Shown in pieces: positions 48,874 to 57,132 of a stretch of DNA of 64,000 nucleotides. Location: assembly GCA_017470985.1 (NCBI GenBank), contig JAFUXA010000013.1, positions 45,581-109,580 of the forward strand, read 5' to 3'. This DNA comes from Lachnospiraceae bacterium (GTDB lineage: Bacteria > Bacillota > Clostridia > Lachnospirales > Lachnospiraceae). A program made the position numbers and the translations under genes. Within the stretch, counting starts at the first letter, position 1. Each line of letters begins with the position of its first letter. The notes below the pieces were generated by a model. That model was not told the origin of the DNA. It saw only the letters and a list, made by a program, of their open reading frames with translations, and made no database searches.

Positions 48874-50790
48874 ATGATTATAAAAAATCAGTTACACATC
48901 GTCTTTTATGGCGCAGCACTGGCAATTAGTGTTACAGTGCTTTTATTTACTATAGTGCAAAAGCGAACAGACCGACCTCAGAATAAGTGGTTTGTGACAA
49001 TGCTTGCTATAGTAATTGCGAATGCTATGTCTGCAACAGGTAGCGCATTTATTGAACCACGTTTATCTGAGAGTCTAGAATATGTCAAGCCGCTCTTATA
49101 TTTTCAAAATGCGTATTTTATAGTTCATGCCGGTCTGGCTCCGGCTTTGTATAACTATGTTCAATGTGTCACGGGAAAGGCCGGAAGAAAGAGTCTAAAG
49201 AAGAAAACTATAGAAAATATTCCATTTATTTTTATAGAAATATTTACAATGTTTAATCCGATATATAACAACATATTCTACTATGATTCCAATATGGTAT
49301 TTCATAGAAACTGGGGAGAATATCTCTTATATGGAATAGCCGGATTATATTTTGCATTATCGATTGGAGAATTGTTGTTTTCATGGAGAGCGATTACTTT
49401 TCGTCGAAGAATCGCATTGACATATTTCTTCATGTTAGCTCTTGTTGGAATTCTGGCGCAGTTGTTTTTCATAGATATTAAATCTGAATTGTTTGCCGAG
49501 GCATTGGCTATGATGGGGGCCATGCTTGCAGTTGAAAGTGAGGATGATCGAGTCGATCCGGACACCAATATATACAATCGAAGAGCTATGCAGATGGATT
49601 TGCAGAATGCGCTTATTATGCGAGATAATCTGCCTCTGATATATGTGAAAATATTAAATGCGCATATTATTGAGAGAATTACCCGTTCAGCAAATGATGA
49701 TGTAATGGCAATAGCTTGTTCTGATTATCTCAAGACTTTAATTCCGAGATATCACATTTACCATCCAAATGCGGAGACTTTTGTCTTGATGTGCAGTGGA
49801 GTCTATAGTCAGCAAATAACCGAGATGGCTCAGAAGATAAAGAAAAGATTTGAGCAGGAATGGATAATTTCCAACACGTCTTTTTATCTGGAAGCTGCTG
49901 TTATTGAAGCTACATTGCCGCATGATATAAGTACGGATGATGATGCTTTCTATGTGGCTGACAGTATTATTCCTGAAAGTGTGGGAAAAAACAGAGCTGA
50001 GTTGGCATGGATTATGCGCCGGGCTGAGATTGAGAGAACTATCCGAAATTGCGTATTAAATAATAGTTTTGAGGTGTATTATCAGCCGACATATGATTTG
50101 AAAAATTATAAACTTTATGGGGCAGAGGCCTTGGTTCGTATGACGGACAAATCTATCGGTTATGTATCGCCGGAGGAGTTTATTCCAATTACTGAGCAGA
50201 TTGGTCTGGTGGATCAGATTGATGATTTTGTAATACACGAGGTGTGCAAATTTATACGAAGTGGGGTGCCACAAATCAATGGTATCAAGGCTATAAATGT
50301 AAATCTGTCGGTAATCCAATGTATGCGACCGGGATTCTTCGAACATATCATGAGCATTGTTGATTCATATAATCTAGATCGCAGCATGTTGAATTTTGAG
50401 ATAACTGAATCAGTGGGAGCGGAAGATTATGCCACCCTTTCTGAGGTCATTCACAAAATCAAAGGGGAAGGTTTTGCATTTTACATGGATGATTATGGTA
50501 CGGGTTATTCCAATATGGATGGTATTTTCTCACTGGAATTTGATGTTATCAAAATCGATAAAAGTATATTATGGAATGCCCAGAAGGAGTCCCGTGGACG
50601 CGTGATTCTGGAAAATAGTATTCATATGATTCACGATTTAGGATGTAAGGTTTTGGTTGAAGGAGTTGAAACTGAAGAACAGGTTGCAATGCTACAAAAC
50701 TATGGTGTGGATTATTTGCAGGGGTATTATTTCTCACAACCTGTATCAAAGGACAGATTTGTGGAATTTATTGGCGCTCAAAAAAGTTAA
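48874..50790 (+). CDS. membrane EAL protein with degenerate GGDEF domain
   Basis: A 638-residue protein with the same plan as the one at 30862: about seven N-terminal helices (to about residue 215), a GGDEF-like domain without the signature (around 230-370; HPNAETFVLMC at the loop) and an intact EAL domain (about 385-636). EAL motifs are GAEALVRM, INVNLS, FEITESVG, YMDDYGTGYS, VIKIDKSI and VEGVETEEQ. DDFG is DDYG here. Start ATG 48874 follows AGGGAAG; an upstream ATG lies inside the leader hairpin region. It should degrade c-di-GMP. Confidence 0.87.
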   Translation: MIIKNQLHIVFYGAALAISVTVLLFTIVQKRTDRPQNKWFVTMLAIVIANAMSATGSAFIEPRLSESLEYVKPLLYFQNAYFIVHAGLAPALYNYVQCVTGKAGRKSLKKKTIENIPFIFIEIFTMFNPIYNNIFYYDSNMVFHRNWGEYLLYGIAGLYFALSIGELLFSWRAITFRRRIALTYFFMLALVGILAQLFFIDIKSELFAEALAMMGAMLAVESEDDRVDPDTNIYNRRAMQMDLQNALIMRDNLPLIYVKILNAHIIERITRSANDDVMAIACSDYLKTLIPRYHIYHPNAETFVLMCSGVYSQQITEMAQKIKKRFEQEWIISNTSFYLEAAVIEATLPHDISTDDDAFYVADSIIPESVGKNRAELAWIMRRAEIERTIRNCVLNNSFEVYYQPTYDLKNYKLYGAEALVRMTDKSIGYVSPEEFIPITEQIGLVDQIDDFVIHEVCKFIRSGVPQINGIKAINVNLSVIQCMRPGFFEHIMSIVDSYNLDRSMLNFEITESVGAEDYATLSEVIHKIKGEGFAFYMDDYGTGYSNMDGIFSLEFDVIKIDKSILWNAQKESRGRVILENSIHMIHDLGCKVLVEGVETEEQVAMLQNYGVDYLQGYYFSQPVSKDRFVEFIGAQKS

Positions 50791-50800
50791 TGAGATAAAT

Positions 50801-50850
50801 GCGGTTTCAGACTGATGCAAATGTGTAACAGTGCTGAAATCGCTTTTTAT
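50801..50850 (+). terminator. Rho-independent terminator after the EAL gene
   Basis: GCGGTTTCAG (50801-50810) pairs with CTGAAATCGC (50834-50843), with one G-T pair and a large loop, then TTTTTATTTT. Confidence 0.75.
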
Positions 50851-50950
50851 TTTAAAATTTAATTGGAAAATATTTGTCTTTCTTTCTTTATCATTGTAAA
50901 ATATAGAACAAGAAACTTATGAGACTTGAACTGAAAATTGGAGGAAGGCT

Positions 50951-52147
50951 TTGAAAGCGAAAAAACGTAAGCGCATTGGCGTTATTAACGGGATACTTGT
51001 ATTACTTTTGTCAGTATTATCATTGGGAATAGGCCTGGCAACAATCATTTTATACAGGGAAAATGTGAAATGGATGCAAGGAATGTTTATTGCAATGGCT
51101 ATATATCTGGTGCTTGCAATTATATTTCTTGTAATCAATTGGTGGGACGCGCTGTCAACCAATCATGAGTTGGAGGCTGTGCGCAAAATAGCATATTCCG
51201 ACAAGATGACCGACCTGGAAAACCGTCGTGCATATGATGAGTATATATCTCTGTTAAATGAGAGGATTATAGCAGGTGATATAGATGAACACCTGCTTGT
51301 GATGATGATGGATGTAAATGGTTTGAAGAAAACCAATGATATCTTCGGACATATTGTCGGGGATGAATTGTTGATTGGCTCGGCTGAGTGTATAATCAAA
51401 GCCTTTGGCGCATATGGCAGATGTTTCAGAGCCGGAGGAGATGAATTTATTGTAATCGCCGTTATGGAACCGGAAATATTTGAAAAGAGAAAAAATGAGT
51501 TGATTAATAATCTGGCCAAATGGCAGGGAAGTCGCATAAATGGAATTGAAATTTCTATTGGCAAAGTAAACCTGAGCGAGTATCCGGGAGTGACTATGGA
51601 AGAGCTTATTGACATAGCAGACCGTAGAATGTATGAAGACAAGCAGCATTATTACGCAAGTCAATTGTCTGTGACAGAGGACTCCAAAGTTGATGTGAAT
51701 AGATTGAAATTCGCAGATGATTTTTCATTGACTAAATATACTATGCCGATTATTCAGCAGATGGCTGAGGTTATACCGGGAGGATTCTTCATTTACCGTG
51801 AAGATGCCAAACGTGAGATACTATATTTGAATAGAAAAGTGTTGGATATCTATGGATGTGAGACTAGAGATGAATTTATGGAGCTGACTGGTGGCACATT
51901 TCAGGGAATGGTTCATCCAGAGGATTTTGATGAGATTCAGAAATCTATTGATATGCAAATAGACGATGAAAATGGTGATGGAATGGATCATGTAATCTAT
52001 AGAATCATCCGTAAAGATGGCGCAGTGCGAACAGTAGATGACTATGGACACTTTAGTCATTCGGATGATTATGGCGATATATATTATGTGTTTATAAATG
52101 ACATATCAATCCACAATTGTAATGAATCAGCTGTCAGAGAAATCTGA
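50951..52147 (+). CDS. diguanylate cyclase (GGDEF) with C-terminal PAS domain, UUG start
   Basis: A 398-residue protein with two N-terminal transmembrane helices (about residues 9-32 and 40-62). The GGDEF domain (about 75-225) keeps the active loop RAGGDEF (GGDEF at 162-166) and the DKMTDLENRRAYD start. A PAS domain follows (about 255-390). It should synthesise c-di-GMP. Start is TTG 50951, preceded by GGAGGAAGG. It is the only protein in the window with an intact GGDEF signature. The last 64 bases overlap the convergent gene at 52084. Confidence 0.9.
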   Translation: MKAKKRKRIGVINGILVLLLSVLSLGIGLATIILYRENVKWMQGMFIAMAIYLVLAIIFLVINWWDALSTNHELEAVRKIAYSDKMTDLENRRAYDEYISLLNERIIAGDIDEHLLVMMMDVNGLKKTNDIFGHIVGDELLIGSAECIIKAFGAYGRCFRAGGDEFIVIAVMEPEIFEKRKNELINNLAKWQGSRINGIEISIGKVNLSEYPGVTMEELIDIADRRMYEDKQHYYASQLSVTEDSKVDVNRLKFADDFSLTKYTMPIIQQMAEVIPGGFFIYREDAKREILYLNRKVLDIYGCETRDEFMELTGGTFQGMVHPEDFDEIQKSIDMQIDDENGDGMDHVIYRIIRKDGAVRTVDDYGHFSHSDDYGDIYYVFINDISIHNCNESAVREI

Positions 52148-52554
52148 GCCAGCTGATTTTTTATGCGATTGAAATCTTCTAACTCATCTTCTGAAATAAC
52201 TCCATCTGCAGTGATTTCTATCAAGCGATCTTTCTCACTATTTAATTTGTTGAGAGTGGCCAGCATTTCAAGAGTTATTTGAGATAAATCTTTTACCTCT
52301 ACATGAGGTATGTATTCTTGCCCCAGTGGACATTTTGTAGAACAGTAATAGTTACATAAATCAGGGCGTCTATAGGCGTCAGCCATTGCCAGAATCTCAT
52401 CTGGATGCGGTTCTGACTTTTCACTTTCAATTTTTTCAATTCTACTTTCGGAGATATATTCCATGCGCGCTGAAGCTTCTGCTCTTGTTAAATCAGCAGC
52501 TTCTCTGGCAAGTTGATATTCATTTTTGTTTTCTTTTGTAGATTTGCGTCCCAT
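52084..52554 (-). CDS. XRE-like helix-turn-helix protein with helical C-terminal domain
   Basis: A 156-residue protein. Residues 13-65 form a Cro/CI-type HTH (YQLAREAADLTRAEASARMEYISESRIEKIE...PDEILAMADAY). A three-cysteine patch follows (CNYYCSTKC, about 77-85), then a helical coiled-coil-like segment. The cysteines could bind metal, but this is not shown. Its 3' end overlaps the GGDEF gene tail to tail by 64 bases. It is divergent from the small gene at 52740. Confidence 0.82.
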   Translation of the reverse strand: MGRKSTKENKNEYQLAREAADLTRAEASARMEYISESRIEKIESEKSEPHPDEILAMADAYRRPDLCNYYCSTKCPLGQEYIPHVEVKDLSQITLEMLATLNKLNSEKDRLIEITADGVISEDELEDFNRIKNQLAQISLTADSLQLWIDMSFINT

Positions 52555-52739
52555 AGATTACTTCTCCTATGTATCTGGATTATTAATGGTTTACGCCTGT
52601 GTTGCAACCATGGTCATATTATACTTCTATTTTGCTAAAACAGCAAAATAGAAATATTTATCCCACGAAAACAATTGTTTACGCAAGGGAGATAAAGAAC
52701 TATTATGTTTATAACAAAACACGAAAGGCGGTGAGTTAG

Positions 52740-52895
52740 ATGCCTATTGAATACAGGTTGTTTTTGTGTAAGCTGTTAAATGAGATGAAGAAAAACGAAG
52801 CATGTAGTCGGAGAATAGGAATATCTGATGAATCCACCTATCGTGGAAAGAAAATAGCAGATATTTCAAAATCGAATGAATATGTGCTTAGATGA
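52740..52895 (+). CDS. small 51-residue protein of unknown function
   Basis: Open frame from ATG 52740 to TGA 52895 with a GGCGGTGAG ribosome site 5 bases upstream. The product is basic and hydrophilic (MPIEYRLFLCKLLNEMKKNE at the start). It lies divergent from the XRE-like gene and 22 bases before the next gene, so it may lead a three-gene unit. No family recognised. Confidence 0.55.
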   Translation: MPIEYRLFLCKLLNEMKKNEACSRRIGISDESTYRGKKIADISKSNEYVLR

Positions 52896-52917
52896 TATAT
52901 AAGTGAGGAACAGAGAA

Positions 52918-53334
52918 ATGAATAACATGGAAGAAAAAGAAATAAGAGAAGCTATATATGCTGCCGATAATGCTTTGGCTCATTTGGATTCAGCTAAGAC
53001 TTATTTAAATAAGGCAAGTAATTGGGGAATCATTGATATCTTCGGAGGCGGCTTGTTTACCAACCTTATGAAGCATGAGAGAATGGGGGAAGCTGAGCGA
53101 GAGATACAAGAAGCTAAATATGCATTGCAGAAATTTAGCAGAGAATTACAGGATGTAACAGGTTATAGCTCAATTCATATTGATGATCTGATTACTTTTG
53201 CAGATTTTATATTTGACGGACTTCTGATGGACATAATTGCTCAGTCGAAGATTTCAGAAGCAAAGAGTCAATGTGATGAAGCAATACACAAGGTTTCGGT
53301 TATTAAAGCAGAGCTACAGAGCAAACTGAAGTAG
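52918..53334 (+). CDS. helical protein of unknown function with central glycine hairpin
   Basis: A 138-residue protein, nearly all alpha helical with heptad-like spacing, interrupted by WGIIDIFGGGLFTNLMKHERM (about residues 36-56), which may be a membrane-associating hairpin. The ATG at 52918 has AGGA 8 bases upstream; a GTG at 52903 is also in frame. Similar uncharacterised proteins occur in Firmicutes. It precedes a small membrane protein by 76 bases. A membrane-surface or stress role is only a guess from shape and context. Confidence 0.75.
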   Translation: MNNMEEKEIREAIYAADNALAHLDSAKTYLNKASNWGIIDIFGGGLFTNLMKHERMGEAEREIQEAKYALQKFSRELQDVTGYSSIHIDDLITFADFIFDGLLMDIIAQSKISEAKSQCDEAIHKVSVIKAELQSKLK

Positions 53335-53410
53335 ATGTATTATTCATGATAATAATATATGACATGAATTTGAAGCTGGAACTGTTGATTGGTTTGAAAG
53401 GAGATTTATT

Positions 53411-53632
53411 ATGTTACTTACAATTATTATGTTGATTTGTATGATAGGTATTTTTGGAAAACTACTGGGATTCGCTATTAAGATGGCATGGGGATTGACC
53501 AAGATATTATTCTCATTTATTTTCCTGCCATTCGTTTTGTTGGTATGTATATTTACCGGATTATTTTACATAGCTGTGCCAGTGCTTGCCTTGGTAGGTC
53601 TATTTACCTTAATTTGTGCAGTTGCGGATTAA
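53411..53632 (+). CDS. small membrane protein
   Basis: A 73-residue protein, almost wholly hydrophobic, with two or three helices (about residues 2-24, 28-50 and 52-72). AAGGAG precedes the ATG. It follows the helical protein at 52918 and may be its membrane partner. No family recognised. Confidence 0.75.
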   Translation: MLLTIIMLICMIGIFGKLLGFAIKMAWGLTKILFSFIFLPFVLLVCIFTGLFYIAVPVLALVGLFTLICAVAD

Positions 53633-53785
53633 ATAATATAGTGATTGTCAAATACTCCCTTGCTACGAAGATAGTAGCGGGGAGTATTTATTATGATTAT
53701 TGTGTTATAATGAAACAAGTTGAGAAATATTTTACAAAATGTATTGAGGATTGGGGAAATATTTATCACATAAAAAGGTTTGAAA

Positions 53786-54265
53786 ATGAAAGCAAAAGAC
53801 AAGACAAATGTAATGCGTGTTTTGGACGCCAAGAAAATAGAATACAACAGTCATTTCTATGAGCCGGATGCATCCTTGAGCGGTGAGGAAATTGCAGGCA
53901 TACTGGGTGAGGATTCTAAGTGTGTGTTTAAGACTCTTGTGACTCAGGGAAAGAGCGGTGGATATTTCGTATTTGTAGTACCTGTTATGACAGAGCTGGA
54001 TTTGAAGAAAGCTGCCAAGGCAGCAGGAGAGAAATCTGTATCCATGATAAAGCAGAAGGAATTGTTGCCTCTGACCGGATATGTCCACGGCGGATGCTCG
54101 CCTATTGGAATGAAGAAGACATTTCCCACATTTATACATGAGACTGCTATAGATTATGACAAAATCTATGTTAGCGGAGGCAAGGTTGGAGCACAGATTG
54201 AAGTCAACCCACAGGATTTAATAGATGTGTGTAGAATTCAGATTGCGGATATTGTGGTTGAATAA
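53786..54265 (+). CDS. ybaK: Cys-tRNA(Pro)/Cys-tRNA(Cys) deacylase (YbaK/EbsC family)
   Basis: A 159-residue editing-domain protein that hydrolyses mischarged aminoacyl-tRNA, chiefly Cys-tRNA(Pro). Family features are the early Y-x-x-H-x-Y-like segment (IEYNSHFYEP), the lysine in SKCVFKTLVTQ, and GYVHGGCSPIGMKK followed by the late SGGKVGAQIEVNPQDL. Length is normal. The start is ATG 53786 with AAAAAGG 8 bases upstream. It acts in the cytoplasm alongside prolyl-tRNA synthetase. Monocistronic or with the acidic protein 25 bases downstream. Confidence 0.93.
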   Translation: MKAKDKTNVMRVLDAKKIEYNSHFYEPDASLSGEEIAGILGEDSKCVFKTLVTQGKSGGYFVFVVPVMTELDLKKAAKAAGEKSVSMIKQKELLPLTGYVHGGCSPIGMKKTFPTFIHETAIDYDKIYVSGGKVGAQIEVNPQDLIDVCRIQIADIVVE

Positions 54266-54290
54266 ATGGGGATAGGAAAAGGAGAATTAT

Positions 54291-55370
54291 ATGGGAAAGT
54301 TTAATAATGATGGATTTGAGGATGTGCTTGGATCTGACTATGATGATTATCTAAACTATGATTATGAAGATGAGTACGAGAAGAAGTTACAGAGTAAGTT
54401 CCGAGAAGTCTTCAATGGTGAGTATGCGGGAGAGGACAGCAATCCAGAGCATCATGTGGAAGAGGGAGAAGATAGCAACCCAGAGTACCATGTTGAAGCG
54501 GGAGAAGATAAAAATCCTGAGTTTCATGTTGAGCCGGAGGAAGATGTAAAACCAGAGTTTCATGTTGAGCCGGAGGAAGACAAAGTCCCGGATTATCATG
54601 TGGAAAATGACTCTAATATTTATGCAGAGTATGCTGCCACTGAGTCTGATGAGTATGATGACGAGGAGGAGTATGGCAGCGAGGAGGAGTATGGCAACGA
54701 GGATGTAGATTATGCAGGATACAGCGGCACATTTCCTGATAATACTAAAATCAATGGCAAGAAACAGCGCATGAAAGGCGGCACGTGGGGCAAGATAATT
54801 GCTGGCTTGTTGCCGGTTCTGATAGTCTATGGTATTTCGGTTGGTATCGACCACATAAGTGATTTTATTGATGGCGATGATTATGAAAGCGAATACGAAT
54901 ACGAGGACGAAGATGAGTTAGATGAAGATTTAGAATATGAAGATGAGGTTGTGGCAAATGTTATGTCTGATCTTGAGAAACAATGTTTTCCAATGGATGG
55001 CGACGCAGCTGCAATTGAATTTGGTTATGATGACGAGTTGAAATTAGTTTTCCTTGGGGATAAATATGATGAGTATGGAGATATGTATTATGAGTACGAT
55101 TTATATTACATAGCAGATGATGAGTTTTATCTTTTTGCATATTATTTAGAAGATGATTCTAGTTATGAGGGAAGTTATTATTTCTCATGCACTCTGACCA
55201 AGGAGGGCGACACTTATACGCTGAGTGAGCTGGATACAGAGGATAGCTTCGTTCAATTTGACAAATCTACTATGCTGGGAGAGGCTGAGAGAGATGAACT
55301 CCTAAAGCAGGAAGAATTAAGTATGATGAACTCCATGAACGAGATGGAAGAAAATGATATGAAACAATGA
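54291..55370 (+). CDS. very acidic single-span membrane protein with 12-residue repeats
   Basis: A 359-residue protein. Residues 48-107 are five tandem 12-residue repeats of pattern ED-x-x-P-E-x-H-V-E-x-x, encoded at 54432-54611. A basic patch (INGKKQRMKGGTW) precedes one transmembrane helix (about 168-188), and an Asp/Glu/Tyr-rich second half follows. The repeat half is probably cytoplasmic and the other half extracellular, by the positive-inside rule. There is no known domain. The conserved His in each acidic repeat could bind divalent metal, which is speculative. Confidence 0.8.
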   Translation: MGKFNNDGFEDVLGSDYDDYLNYDYEDEYEKKLQSKFREVFNGEYAGEDSNPEHHVEEGEDSNPEYHVEAGEDKNPEFHVEPEEDVKPEFHVEPEEDKVPDYHVENDSNIYAEYAATESDEYDDEEEYGSEEEYGNEDVDYAGYSGTFPDNTKINGKKQRMKGGTWGKIIAGLLPVLIVYGISVGIDHISDFIDGDDYESEYEYEDEDELDEDLEYEDEVVANVMSDLEKQCFPMDGDAAAIEFGYDDELKLVFLGDKYDEYGDMYYEYDLYYIADDEFYLFAYYLEDDSSYEGSYYFSCTLTKEGDTYTLSELDTEDSFVQFDKSTMLGEAERDELLKQEELSMMNSMNEMEENDMKQ

Positions 55371-55434
55371 TTTGGGGTTAACATATAACAGATATATGTC
55401 GATATAAAACTGTAATTTAAAATGAGCTAAGGAG

Positions 55435-55480
55435 AGCGCACTATTCAAAGGAATGATTTCTTGAATAGTGTGCTTTTTTA
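55435..55480 (+). terminator. Rho-independent terminator after the acidic protein gene
   Basis: AGCGCACTATTCAA (55435-55448) pairs with TTGAATAGTGTGCT (55461-55474), one G-T pair, followed by T6. Confidence 0.92.
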
Positions 55481-55567
55481 CTTGGTGTTTAAATGTTTTA
55501 TGTCCCTTGGACCGTATGGGGAGGGACGCGGCCCTGAACGATTGATGGGTTGCAGAAGGGAGATTAT

Positions 55568-56242
55568 ATGGAAATTGGAGGTATTGGATCAAGAGTCGGT
55601 ATGCCATATTTTGTTCAGAGAAAGCAGAATATAGAGCAGAGTGTAAGTGCTGGTGCAGTTGCGGGAATGCCGGCTGATGCTATGGAAATGTTTGCATTTT
55701 GCCAATATGCTGATGCTACTGGAACCGGCGTGGATGATAAGTGGGGGAGTTGGCATGCTCTTAAATTCTTTGCTTCCCCAATGGAGGCGTTAGAGTACAA
55801 GTCATTTAATGATGCAATGTACAAGAAGCAGGATTGGACCATGGCTCTTGCGGGAAATGCTGATTATTCATTGAAGAGTCAAAGTACAGGTGAGACATTG
55901 GATGTATATGATGTATTTAAAATGTTGAAAAGTACTCTGGTTGAACAGCATAAGCTCACTGCCAAGGATACCAAGGCTGAGGATGACTGGCGCAAGATGG
56001 AAGATGAGAAGTGGCAGAAACTGATTGAGAGAATTGACAGATATATCAATGCATCTGTAGAGGAACTGAAGAAGATTCGTGAAGCTCAAAACGAAGCTAT
56101 CAATGTGGCGGCATCAGAAGCTCCGGCTGATATGAAATCACAGGCTGTAAATATGGCTATGCAAAATATATTGTTGAGTGGGAAGATGGGCCAACTGTCA
56201 AAGGTTTATGATGAGATGGATGAAATCTCTGAGAATGCATAA
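55568..56242 (+). CDS. hypothetical protein, helical C terminus
   Basis: A 224-residue cytoplasmic protein, starting at ATG 55568 behind AAGGGAG. The N terminus is glycine- and methionine-rich (MEIGGIGSRVGMPYF), the middle mixed, and residues about 115-224 are helical and charged (WRKMEDEKWQKLIERIDRYI). There is no signal, membrane segment or known motif. Similar proteins exist in related gut clostridia, but I know no function. It stands between terminators and the flavodoxin gene. Confidence 0.75.
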   Translation: MEIGGIGSRVGMPYFVQRKQNIEQSVSAGAVAGMPADAMEMFAFCQYADATGTGVDDKWGSWHALKFFASPMEALEYKSFNDAMYKKQDWTMALAGNADYSLKSQSTGETLDVYDVFKMLKSTLVEQHKLTAKDTKAEDDWRKMEDEKWQKLIERIDRYINASVEELKKIREAQNEAINVAASEAPADMKSQAVNMAMQNILLSGKMGQLSKVYDEMDEISENA

Positions 56243-56328
56243 TGTGGGAATGCCAATTATGTGATTGTTGTTTCCTGAGAGTTTGGGTATACTAGTCATA
56301 AGGATTAATGTATAGGAGGAGACTAACA

Positions 56329-56769
56329 ATGAAGGCAATTATAGCTTATGTATCTACTCATCACGGCAATACCGAGAAGGTTGTGAATGAGATCAAGAAA
56401 GAGTGTGGTGTGGAGGCATTTAATGTATTGGAAGAGCCGGATAGAGATTTGTCAGATTATGATTTGATTGGATTGGCTTCTGGTATATATGGAGCTCAAT
56501 TCCATCCTAAGATGGTTGCTTATGCCAAGGAACATTTGCCACAGAACAAGAAGATTTTCTATATTATGACAAGTGCTTTGGACAAGAATTTCAGTAAGTC
56601 AATGGCGGGAGCAATCGACGGTAAGAACGCAGAGATTGTTGGCACATTTTCATGCAAAGGATATAACACTTTTGGACCATTTAAGCTTGTAGGTGGTACT
56701 GGCAAAGGTCATCCTGATGCTACAGATTTGGCAAATGCAGTTGAATTTTTCAAGGGTATTGCAAAATAA
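56329..56769 (+). CDS. flavodoxin-like FMN protein
   Basis: A 146-residue flavodoxin-fold protein. The FMN phosphate loop is STHHGNTEKV (residues 9-18), and GLASGIYGAQFHPKM forms the isoalloxazine-side loop. It is likely an electron-transfer or NAD(P)H-linked flavodoxin domain protein in the cytoplasm. The ATG at 56329 is preceded by AGGAGGAGAC; an in-frame ATG at 56308 is less likely. Followed by the GT32 relic 19 bases later. Confidence 0.88.
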   Translation: MKAIIAYVSTHHGNTEKVVNEIKKECGVEAFNVLEEPDRDLSDYDLIGLASGIYGAQFHPKMVAYAKEHLPQNKKIFYIMTSALDKNFSKSMAGAIDGKNAEIVGTFSCKGYNTFGPFKLVGGTGKGHPDATDLANAVEFFKGIAK

Positions 56770-56788
56770 TTATCTGGCCGAGGAAAAT

Positions 56789-56965
56789 ATGACCATACAA
56801 CAATTGTTTGAAGAGTTACAGACCAAAGATATTATTTGCTGGGGAAGCGGTAAACATTTTCGTAATATCACATATGAACGGTGGATTTCGAAATCTGCTA
56901 AGGACGCAATGGAAAATAGATATAAGGAAATTGAGAGATTTCTGTCTAATAGAAAAACACACTAA
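56789..56965 (+). pseudogene. internally deleted GT32 glycosyltransferase remnant
   Basis: A 58-codon frame whose first ~30 residues (FEELQTKDIICWGSGKHFRN) match the N terminus of the transferase at 62110. Its last ~25 (SAKDAMENRYKEIERFLS) match that protein's extreme C terminus (SAKCAMENRYAEIRDFLLS). All of the catalytic domain between is missing, and the two ends are joined in frame. DNA identity to 62110-63300 is modest, so this is an old deletion of a paralogue. A GAGGAAA ribosome site remains, so a short product is possible. Confidence 0.82.
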
Positions 56966-56993
56966 TCCTTTTTGCGAGGTAGTGTGTTTTTTG
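56955..56993 (+). terminator. Rho-independent terminator after the GT32 remnant
   Basis: AAACACACTA (56955-56964) pairs with TAGTGTGTTT (56980-56989), then TTTT. The stop codon of the remnant is inside the stem. Confidence 0.88.
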
Positions 56994-57005
56994 CTTTTTG
57001 TGATT

Positions 57006-57070
57006 TGTCAAAATGAAATTGACAGAAATTAAGTCCTGATATATAATTTTGTCAGAGTGAAAATGACAAA
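57006..57070 (+). promoter_or_regulatory. consensus promoter with two flanking operator-like inverted repeats
   Basis: -35 TTGACA (57019-57024), 17-base spacer, -10 TATAAT (57042-57047). Two copies of TGTCA-N9-TGACA overlap it: 57006-57024, whose right arm lies in the -35, and 57050-57068, just after the -10 and extended to TTTGTCA/TGACAAA. The spacing and position fit a repressor acting on the gene at 57133. Confidence 0.8.
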
Positions 57071-57132
57071 TGGGAATGATATTATTAATGAACTGAAGAA
57101 AATAAAAGATACTATACGAGGAGCAATAGATT

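Noticed and set aside
56808-57032. 74-codon plus-strand frame overlapping the GT32 remnant
   Set aside because: It runs through the terminator at 56955-56993; the other frame has clear GT32 similarity.
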